Assembly: GCA_945632055.1 (NCBI GenBank)
Contig: CALZCU010000042.1
Span: 1 to 7,272, forward strand
Reading direction: 5' to 3'
From: an uncultured Ruminococcus sp.
Lineage (GTDB): Bacteria > Bacillota > Clostridia > Oscillospirales > Acutalibacteraceae
Length of the DNA: 7,272 nt
In this document: positions 1 through 4,758 of the stretch, in pieces
Numbering within the stretch: the first letter of the stretch is position 1
Layout of the letters: each line of letters starts with the position of its first letter
Made by a program: the position numbers and the translations under genes
Notes under the pieces: model-generated
What the model saw: only the letters and a program-made list of their open reading frames with translations
The model's database searches: none
What the model was told of the DNA's origin: nothing

Positions 1-153
1 AGAGAAGCCGCAACTGCTCTTATAAACAAACTGAAAAATGATTACAAGGTCGTTGATTTACCGCCGCCAAGGGGCAAGGATTTCAACGACTTTTTGTGTT
101 TACAGCTTAATATCTCAAAGCAAAAATCCAAAGAAAGGAATTACGAAAGATAA
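1..153 (+). CDS. DUF3991/TOPRIM-type protein, C-terminal end (5' truncated)
   Basis: Only the last 50 residues are present; the frame is open from base 1 and ends at TAA 151-153. The tail PPPRGKDFNDFL resembles the conserved 'P..GKDWND.L' end of the TOPRIM half of DUF3991/TOPRIM proteins, which are primase-like proteins found next to the mobilization genes of Tn1549-type elements. In full-length relatives the TOPRIM fold binds metal and is thought to act in primer synthesis or strand handling on the transferred DNA; the catalytic part lies outside this window and cannot be judged. The last residues (QKSKERNYER) are basic. The stop overlaps the start of the next gene by one base (TAATG), which suggests translational coupling in one operon. 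The family call rests on a short tail plus gene order; another primase or helicase type ending in a similar motif is possible. Confidence 0.66.
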   Translation, partial: REAATALINKLKNDYKVVDLPPPRGKDFNDFLCLQLNISKQKSKERNYER

Positions 154-896
154 TGAAAATTAACATTTATCAGATCAATCGTGAGCGTGATACTCATAGA
201 GTTGCATTTGTTGATACAAAGTATCTTGAAAAGGCACAGGGGACTTCTGCGATTGACAGCAAGATTTACGACAAGGTTTTCAGCGGTGATGTTGACTGCA
301 AAACGCTTGATGATGTTTACTCAAAATTTAATACAGACCACCCGAAAGGGTATCGTGGCAGGTCGCTTTCAATATCGGATGTGGTTGAGGTTTTGGACGA
401 TGAAAGTTTGGAAAAAGGATTTTATTTCTGCAATACCTACGACTTCAAAAAGGTTGATTTTGAGCCGTCAAAAACGCAGGATACAGTCAGTAAAAATATG
501 ATTACTGTCCTCTGTATTAAGCCAAATCATTATCCGAAAACCGTTGCAATTGATAACTCTCTTGAAGCTATGCAGCAGCTTGTCGGAGGAAATATTGAGG
601 AATATATGCCCTTTGAAGATGAGGTGGCTATTATATGCAACGAGGAAGGGAAAATGAACGGCTTGCCACTTAACAGGGCGGTTTATGACGAAGCAACCAA
701 AGAAATGATTGATATAATCGCAGGAGATTTCTTTATTGCCTACGCTCCTGTTGACTCTGAAAAGTTTAAGGATTTACCGAAAGATTTGGAGCAGAAATAC
801 AGAGAAAAATTCAAATATCCCGAACGCTTTTACAAGCAGAACGGTGAAATAAAAGCGTATCAGTACAAACCGAAAGAGCTTGATACTATACGCTGA
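153..896 (+). CDS. YodL + DUF3846 two-domain protein
   Basis: This is a 247-aa cytoplasmic protein with no signal peptide or membrane segment. Residues 1-105 look like a YodL domain: it starts MKINIYQINRERD, and HPKGYRGRSLSISDVVEV (63-80) matches the family's signature 'GYRGRS.S.SDVV', ending in a typical GFYFCNTYDFKKVDF stretch. Residues 116-205 resemble DUF3846: ITVLCIKPNHYPKTV, then acidic EEYMPFEDEVAIICNEEGK, then GLPLNRAVY and AGDFFIAYAP. The lysine-rich tail (206-247) has no recognised domain. Neither domain has an established biochemical role; both are common in conjugative elements of Clostridia, often near anti-restriction-type genes, so a part in establishment in the recipient is an inference. 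The ATG at 153 overlaps the preceding stop by one base; an AAAGG at 134-138 is a somewhat distant ribosome binding site, so coupled translation is likely. The gene ends just before the oriT-like region. Confidence 0.85.
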   Translation: MKINIYQINRERDTHRVAFVDTKYLEKAQGTSAIDSKIYDKVFSGDVDCKTLDDVYSKFNTDHPKGYRGRSLSISDVVEVLDDESLEKGFYFCNTYDFKKVDFEPSKTQDTVSKNMITVLCIKPNHYPKTVAIDNSLEAMQQLVGGNIEEYMPFEDEVAIICNEEGKMNGLPLNRAVYDEATKEMIDIIAGDFFIAYAPVDSEKFKDLPKDLEQKYREKFKYPERFYKQNGEIKAYQYKPKELDTIR

Positions 897-941
897 AGCT
901 TGAAGATGCAGGCAACCTCAAAGATTGATGAATAATCTTAG

Positions 942-991
942 CGAGCAGACTGTTTGTATCCACATAACGGATAAAACAGTAAAAAGGCTCG
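942..991. repeat. Long imperfect inverted repeat within the oriT-like region
   Basis: An outer arm CGAGC (942-946) pairs with GCTCG (987-991). An inner arm ACTGTTT (949-955) pairs with AAACAGT (974-980), and TATCC (957-961) pairs with GGATA (969-973), with G956 bulged and a 7-base loop ACATAAC (962-968). This gives 17 base pairs in a nested, interrupted stem. It is a plausible binding site for MobC (ribbon-helix-helix) or the relaxase; a transcript of it would also fold. Confidence 0.7.
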
Positions 992-1008
992 TTAGGGGTT
1001 GCCCCTAA
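992..1008. repeat. Perfect 7-bp palindrome next to a CCCC motif
   Basis: TTAGGGG (992-998), loop TTG (999-1001) and CCCCTAA (1002-1008) form a perfect GC-rich hairpin, followed at once by TACCCC (1009-1014), which repeats the CCCC block of the 3' arm. There is no downstream U-tract. In MOBP systems a hairpin of this kind commonly flanks the nic site, so this is the most likely part of the region for relaxase recognition; that role is inferred. Confidence 0.7.
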
Positions 1009-1034
1009 TACCCCGAAAAGAAAGGACTGAAATT

Positions 1035-1178
1035 ATGCACGGATTTATTATATTCATACTCGGTTGCTTCCTCGGCGGTTTTGTCGGAGTAGCTTTAATG
1101 TGTATGCTACAGATTAACCGAATCAACCGTTACGAAATGAAAGATAAAAAGGATGATGAAGATGAGGAGAAGCTATGA
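1035..1178 (+). CDS. DUF3789-type small membrane protein (47 aa)
   Basis: This peptide has one hydrophobic N-terminal helix (residues 4-25, HGFIIFILGCFLGGFVGVALMCMLQ) and a strongly charged tail, KDKKDDEDEEKL. The helix with its repeated small residues (GxFLGGFVGV) followed by 'MCMLQINR' matches the DUF3789 type of tiny proteins found just before mobC in Tn1549-like elements. No function is established; a membrane-anchored helper is a guess. The start ATG has a good ribosome binding site, AAAGGA at 1021-1026, 8 bases upstream. The 3' end overlaps the start of mobC in another frame, so translation of the two is probably coupled. Confidence is good that it is translated and moderate on the family name. 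Confidence 0.75.
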   Translation: MHGFIIFILGCFLGGFVGVALMCMLQINRINRYEMKDKKDDEDEEKL

Positions 1179-1500
1179 TAAGCATATCAGGCTGACTAAA
1201 GAAGAAAAAGACGAATGGCAGAGAAAGGCACAAATGACTTGCCTTAATGAATCTGCTTTAGTACGGCTTCTGATGAAAGGATATGAGCCGAAAGAAAAAC
1301 CTGACGAGCGTTTCTTTGAAGCAATGCGTGAGCTTTCCTCAATAGGCAACAATATCAATCAGCTTGCGGCAAAGGCAAACTCCCTCGGCTTTATTGATGC
1401 GCCGATGCTTTATCTTGAAGCGGAGCGTTGGCATAAATTTCAGGCGGATATTGAGAGCGTGTTTTTACGACCTGATAAATCAGAGCTGAAATGGCAGTAA
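1162..1500 (+). CDS. mobC: MobC-like relaxosome accessory protein
   Basis: This is a 112-aa protein. Residues 1-41 (MRRSYDKHIRLTKEEKDEW, ending in NESALVRLLMKGY) have the length and pattern of a ribbon-helix-helix DNA-binding domain. Residues 51-98 contain 'LSSIGNNINQLAAKAN', the hallmark of the bacterial MobC mobilization family ('RIGNNLNQIA'). MobC proteins bind oriT and help melt DNA around the nick so that the relaxase can cut. The start is ambiguous: ATGs lie at 1153, 1156 and 1162 in frame. The AAAAAGG at 1146-1152 is correctly spaced only from 1162, and the protein from there fits the family, so I chose it; 1153 would add MMK. The start overlaps the end of the upstream 47-aa gene by 17 bases, and the 3' end overlaps the relaxase start by 10 bases, indicating one transcript. 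Its likely target is the inverted-repeat region 150 bp upstream. Confidence 0.88.
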   Translation: MRRSYDKHIRLTKEEKDEWQRKAQMTCLNESALVRLLMKGYEPKEKPDERFFEAMRELSSIGNNINQLAAKANSLGFIDAPMLYLEAERWHKFQADIESVFLRPDKSELKWQ

Positions 1501-2864
1501 CTAAGCTATGGGTTGTGAGAGATAATCTGGGCAGGGTGATTGACTATGCCAACAATCCCGAGAAAACTTGCAACCCCAATTATACCGACGCACAGTATCA
1601 GGCACTTGCTGATGTCATTGCCTATGCAAAGGACGAGGAAAAAACAGAGCGGCAGTATTATGTTGATGGCATAAACTGCAATCCTGCAACTGCCCGTGAC
1701 CAATTCATAACCACGAAAAAATGCTTTGGAAAGACAGACGGCATACAAGCCTATCACGGATATATGAGTTTTAAGGAACAGGACATTACACCTGAGCTTG
1801 CACAAAAGGTCGGTATGGAATTTGCAAGTCGTATGTGGGGGAAGCGTTTTCAAATTGTTGTGACTACCCACCTGAACACTAAACACCTGCATTGCCATTT
1901 TGTAATCAACTCAATTTCATTTGTTGACGGAAAGCGTTTGCAGAACGATGAAAAGGTATGGTTTAAATTCAGGTATATTGCAGATGAAGTATGTAAGGAG
2001 TACGGCTTGTATTTTAATCCGACTCCCAACAGAAGCAAGCAATCGTCATATTACTACAACAAGGAAAAAGCCGGTATGCCCACTCGGTACAGTACCCTGC
2101 GTGAAGCAATCGATCTGGCTTTGGAGCACTGTAAAAGTATAGAGGATTTCAAGTACGCTCTCCGTGATATGGGATATACCTATCAGCTGAGTCCGAGTCG
2201 AAAATATTGGACGGTTACTCCGCTCGGCTATAAGAAGCCTGTCCGACTAATTAACCTCGGTGAAAACTACTCAAACGACGCTATACGAAAAAGACTTCAC
2301 GAAAATATGAGCCGTGTTGATGTGTACCGATACACCCTAAGTACGGTTACGAGCCGACAGTACCGACTCCCGACACGGGAAGATAAAATCAGAAAAATCG
2401 GCGGCTTATACGGTCTTTATCTTTATTATCTTTACAGGCTTGGCAAATTGCCAAAATACAAAAGAATCAGCAATGCTCAAATTCATTACTATTTCAAAGA
2501 AGAACTTTTGAAGCTCGATGAATTGAGCGAACAGACAAGGCTGCTCGGAAAGCACGGTATTCAGACCGACGAGCAGCTTTTTGAATATAAATCCTCTGTT
2601 GAAAATGAAATCAAAAGCCTTACTGCCGACAGAACGCACCTCCGAAAAAAGATACGAACAAAAATTGATGATGCAGAGCTGTCGCAGGCAAAGGAAAAGA
2701 TTTCTCAAATCACAGAGAAATTACGGAAGCTTCGCAAAGAAGTTAAACTCTGCAACGGTATTGCAGAGAGGTCGGGAGTTCTGAAATCCAACCTTGAACA
2801 AGTGCTTGCAGAGGAAGAAAAATCCAAAGGAAAGGAGACCCGAAGATATGAACAACGGCGGTGA
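1491..2864 (+). CDS. MOBP-type relaxase (MobA/VirD2 family)
   Basis: This 457-aa protein nicks oriT, stays linked to the 5' end of the cut strand through a tyrosine and leads it through the mating channel. Residues 1-280 fit the relaxase/mobilization nuclease domain. Y19, in VIDYANNPEKT, is the likely catalytic tyrosine (motif I). HGYMSFKEQDITPELAQKVG (89-108) is the usual central motif, and H127, H132, H134 and H136 in HLNTKHLHCH supply the metal-binding histidines (motif III). A GGLYGLYLYYLYRLG stretch (304-318) is typical of relaxases of this element type. Residues 330-445 are lysine/glutamate-rich with heptad-like spacing, probably a coiled coil that contacts partners such as PcfB or the coupling protein. 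The ATG at 1491 lies within mobC and has no strong ribosome binding site of its own, which suggests coupling to mobC translation. The 3' end overlaps the next gene by 17 bases. All core motifs are intact. Confidence 0.93.
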   Translation: MAVTKLWVVRDNLGRVIDYANNPEKTCNPNYTDAQYQALADVIAYAKDEEKTERQYYVDGINCNPATARDQFITTKKCFGKTDGIQAYHGYMSFKEQDITPELAQKVGMEFASRMWGKRFQIVVTTHLNTKHLHCHFVINSISFVDGKRLQNDEKVWFKFRYIADEVCKEYGLYFNPTPNRSKQSSYYYNKEKAGMPTRYSTLREAIDLALEHCKSIEDFKYALRDMGYTYQLSPSRKYWTVTPLGYKKPVRLINLGENYSNDAIRKRLHENMSRVDVYRYTLSTVTSRQYRLPTREDKIRKIGGLYGLYLYYLYRLGKLPKYKRISNAQIHYYFKEELLKLDELSEQTRLLGKHGIQTDEQLFEYKSSVENEIKSLTADRTHLRKKIRTKIDDAELSQAKEKISQITEKLRKLRKEVKLCNGIAERSGVLKSNLEQVLAEEEKSKGKETRRYEQRR

Positions 2865-3654
2865 TGCTGCTGAAATTATTGTCAGACTTTATCTTGAAGG
2901 TTTTGAGGAAGTTGTTAAGCTGTCGGGTAAGGGCATTAAGGAATTAGTACCTTTGCTCGTCTCTACGCTGAAACAGGAATCAAAAACCAAAGGCAAGGCA
3001 CGACTTACGCAGATGATTAAGTCAGGCAGTCCGTTGAAGGTATTTACTTTCAAAAACAAAGACCTGAAAAAATTTACAGAACAGGCGAAGCGTTACGGAG
3101 TTTTATACACTGTCCTGCGTGATAAGAACAGCAATGATCCGAATGCAACTGTTGATGTAATCGCACGTGCCGAGGACGCTTCCAAAATACAGCGAATTGC
3201 AGACCGATTTGAATTTTCAAAGGTTGATAAGGCTTCTATTATCAAGGAAGCGGAAAAATCGGCAGCCAAAAGAGATGAAGTGCAGATTGATAAGCCGACC
3301 AAATCCAAAGGCGAGATTATCGTCGAACAGGCTTTGGCAGAGCCTTCTGAGAAGAAAGATAATGCCAATGAAAACCCCGATATTGCCAAGACCGACAAAA
3401 GCCCTCAGTCAAGGCAAGACTCAGACAAGGCAGATATGCGCACTGATAAGGGTAATATAAAGTCCGCTGAACAGAAACCCTCCGTTAGGGAAAAGCTGGA
3501 ACGCTACAAGGCAGCAGGACAGAAGAAGGAAGCAGAACGCTATCAGCCTGAACACACCCGGGAGAGTAAAACTCCTACAAAAAACAGACAGACCAAACAT
3601 AAACAGCCTAAGAAAAAATACAAGGCAAAACATAACAGACCGAAAGAGAGGTAA
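2848..3654 (+). CDS. PcfB/DUF3801 family conjugation protein
   Basis: This 268-aa protein resembles PcfB, which in the enterococcal pCF10 system helps dock the relaxosome onto the VirD4-like coupling protein. The N-terminal 1-135 forms the family domain: GGDAAEIIVRLYLEGFEEVV, KGIKELVPLLVSTL, then 'SGSPLKVFTFKNKDLKKFTEQAKRYGVLY' and a VIARAEDASKIQRIADRF stretch. Residues 136-268 are hydrophilic, lysine/glutamate-rich and probably disordered, but contain PSVREKLERY (211-220), a short motif seen in many relatives, and end very basic. The frame is open further upstream, to an ATG at 2794, but the ATG at 2848 has AAAGGAG (2831-2837) 10 bases upstream and fits the family N-terminus (MNNGGDAAE), so I take 2848. 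It overlaps the relaxase end by 17 bases. Its place between relaxase and coupling ATPase agrees with a bridging role, which is inferred from the family. Confidence 0.87.
   Translation: MNNGGDAAEIIVRLYLEGFEEVVKLSGKGIKELVPLLVSTLKQESKTKGKARLTQMIKSGSPLKVFTFKNKDLKKFTEQAKRYGVLYTVLRDKNSNDPNATVDVIARAEDASKIQRIADRFEFSKVDKASIIKEAEKSAAKRDEVQIDKPTKSKGEIIVEQALAEPSEKKDNANENPDIAKTDKSPQSRQDSDKADMRTDKGNIKSAEQKPSVREKLERYKAAGQKKEAERYQPEHTRESKTPTKNRQTKHKQPKKKYKAKHNRPKER
3646..3651 (+). promoter_or_regulatory. Ribosome binding site for the TTG-started gene
   Basis: GAGAGG lies at 3646-3651, inside the last codons of the pcfB-like gene, 8 bases before TTG 3660. The next in-frame methionine is 60 codons downstream, inside the conserved domain, so this site decides for the TTG start. 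A T-rich spacer (TAATTTTTT) separates the two. Confidence 0.7.
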
Positions 3655-3659
3655 TTTTT

Positions 3660-4544
3660 TTGACAAACGATTTTAATTCAAGGAAAGGCGGCAACTTTAA
3701 ACCGAAGCTTTCTCCCGAAGAATATGCAAAAGCAAAACAGGAAGAAAAAGAAGCTGTTTATAAGCTTATTGATACGGCAATTTCCGATATTGTAAACACC
3801 CCTGCTGAATTTCAGAAATATCTTGATACGCAGGCTCGTATGGACAGATACTCGGCGGCTAATGCACTTCTTATTTACAAGCAGTGCCCGGAGGCTACTC
3901 AACTCAAAGATTTCAACGGATGGAGGGATGACAATATCCGTGTGAAAAAGGGTGCAAAGAGTATTTGTATTCTGGAGCCTGTCGATTATACAAAGGCAGA
4001 CGGTTCAACGGGTATTTCCTACAATGTCAAGAAAGCATTTGACATTTCACAGACCAATGGCAGACGACAGCCTGCACCTACGGTCAACCGTGACCCGAAA
4101 AATCTTGTTTCGGTAATGCTTGATACTTCTCCCGTAAACTGCGAGATCAGCAGTGAGCTTCCTAATCCCGATGCAGTTGCCTACTACGACAACGATAAGA
4201 ACACGCTCTTTATCAAGAAAGGCGTCGGTGACAGCGTGGCACTGTTTCAGGGTGTTGCCCTTGAGCTTGGCTATGCGGAGCTTTCGGGCAGGAGTGACCG
4301 CTACAGCCGTAAGGATATGAGTTTTCAGGCGGTATGCGTCGGCTATATGCTTTGTAAGAAGTACGGAGTTGAGGCAAAGAATTTTGCTGTTGACCGTATT
4401 CCTACCGAATGGAAGAATAAAGAGCCAAAGGAAGTCCGTGCAGAGCTTTCTAAAATAAGAACGGCAATGAGCGATATTCACACCCGTGTGTCCGACGAGC
4501 TTTACCGTCAGCAACAGGAACGCTCAAAAGACCGTGAACGATAA
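3660..4544 (+). CDS. ArdC-N protein with degenerate metallopeptidase domain
   Basis: This 294-aa cytoplasmic protein starts with TTG. Residues 30-130 match the N-terminal ArdC-like ssDNA-binding domain: FQKYLDTQARMDRYSAANAL, 'IYKQCPEATQLKDFNGWR', then 'VKKGAKSICILEPV' (the 'G.K...ILEP' strand). In conjugative systems ArdC-type proteins coat or protect incoming single strands. Residues 145-250 follow the layout of the zinc-peptidase half of this family, but the active site is lost. Where relatives carry HExxH ('HELAHAEL') this protein has L201-E-L-G-Y205 followed by AEL, keeping only the glutamate. The third-ligand motif 'FEAESVAY' is FQAVCVGY (222-229), with valine at the ligand position. The fold is probably kept without protease activity. 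The C-terminus (255-294) is charged and helical. It sits 5 bases after pcfB. The domain call is firm for the N-terminal half and rests on motif alignment by eye for the rest. Confidence 0.82.
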   Translation: MTNDFNSRKGGNFKPKLSPEEYAKAKQEEKEAVYKLIDTAISDIVNTPAEFQKYLDTQARMDRYSAANALLIYKQCPEATQLKDFNGWRDDNIRVKKGAKSICILEPVDYTKADGSTGISYNVKKAFDISQTNGRRQPAPTVNRDPKNLVSVMLDTSPVNCEISSELPNPDAVAYYDNDKNTLFIKKGVGDSVALFQGVALELGYAELSGRSDRYSRKDMSFQAVCVGYMLCKKYGVEAKNFAVDRIPTEWKNKEPKEVRAELSKIRTAMSDIHTRVSDELYRQQQERSKDRER

Positions 4545-4560
4545 AAGCGAGGTGCTTACT

Positions 4561-4758
4561 ATGAAAGAGCCTTATTATCATATTGTACTTGACGATAACG
4601 AACACAGTGCTGTTATTCAGTCACTTAATGATACAAGAAACGCTTTGCTTGCAGAAGAAAAATCAACGGACCTATTAGACGACCTTATTATCAAAATCGG
4701 CAACGCCCCTTACCGTAAAATCAAGGTAATTGAAAGGAACAGCGATGATGCAAGATAG
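4561..4758 (+). CDS. Small conserved-looking conjugation-region protein (65 aa)
   Basis: I do not recognise a named family. The protein begins MKEPYYHIVLDDNEHSAVIQ and ends in 'APYRKIKVIERNSDDAR'; it is soluble, mixed alpha/beta in pattern (strand - helix with NDTRNALLAEEK - helix DLLDDLIIKIGNA - strand RKIKVIE), with no cysteines or signal peptide. Small proteins of this sort ('YHIVLD..EH..V..SLND.RN') occur just before the coupling-protein gene in related elements, so it is probably a real, conserved gene rather than noise. It has a good ribosome binding site, GAGGTG at 4549-4554, 6 bases before ATG 4561; the frame continues upstream but without such a site. It starts 16 bases after the ArdC-like gene, and its end overlaps the coupling-protein start by 14 bases, so the two are probably translated together. 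No function is proposed. Confidence 0.72.
   Translation: MKEPYYHIVLDDNEHSAVIQSLNDTRNALLAEEKSTDLLDDLIIKIGNAPYRKIKVIERNSDDAR

Larger units (their letters stand above)
897..1034. other. oriT: Candidate origin of transfer (oriT) region
   Basis: This 138-bp gap is the only sizeable non-coding stretch and sits immediately upstream of the DUF3789-mobC-relaxase genes. It carries three consecutive inverted repeats: AAGATT/AATCTT (921-926 with 934-939); a long bulged stem at 942-991; and the tight palindrome TTAGGGG-TTG-CCCCTAA (992-1008), followed by TACCCC (1009-1014). No run of T follows the last palindrome, so it is not an ordinary intrinsic terminator. Clustered inverted repeats beside MobC and relaxase genes are the expected build of a relaxosome binding site, with the nick usually just 3' of a hairpin. 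I cannot place the nick site, and I see no convincing -35/-10 pair. The oriT assignment is inference from position and structure. Confidence 0.55.

Noticed and set aside
925..960. Promoter in the gap before the mobilization genes
   Set aside because: TTGATG at 925-930 has no acceptable -10 at 16-18 bases, and other AT-rich hexamers are wrongly spaced; a promoter may exist but cannot be supported by eye.
992..1014. GC-rich palindrome as an intrinsic terminator for the YodL/DUF3846 gene
   Set aside because: The hairpin is followed by TACCCCGAAAAG with no T-run, and the position beside mobC and the relaxase fits an oriT element better.
1506..1898. 130-codon open frame on the - strand
   Set aside because: It is antisense to the relaxase N-terminal domain with its intact catalytic motifs; the hydrophobic, cysteine-rich product looks like a shadow frame.
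2794..2847. 18-residue N-terminal extension of the PcfB-like protein
   Set aside because: The bases overlap the relaxase C-terminus, the residues are a shadow of its lysine-rich tail, and the downstream ATG at 2848 has a proper AAAGGAG site.
4047..4514. 155-codon open frame on the - strand
   Set aside because: It lies wholly inside the ArdC-like gene, which has clear domain motifs and a ribosome binding site; the antisense product shows no recognisable motif or start signal.
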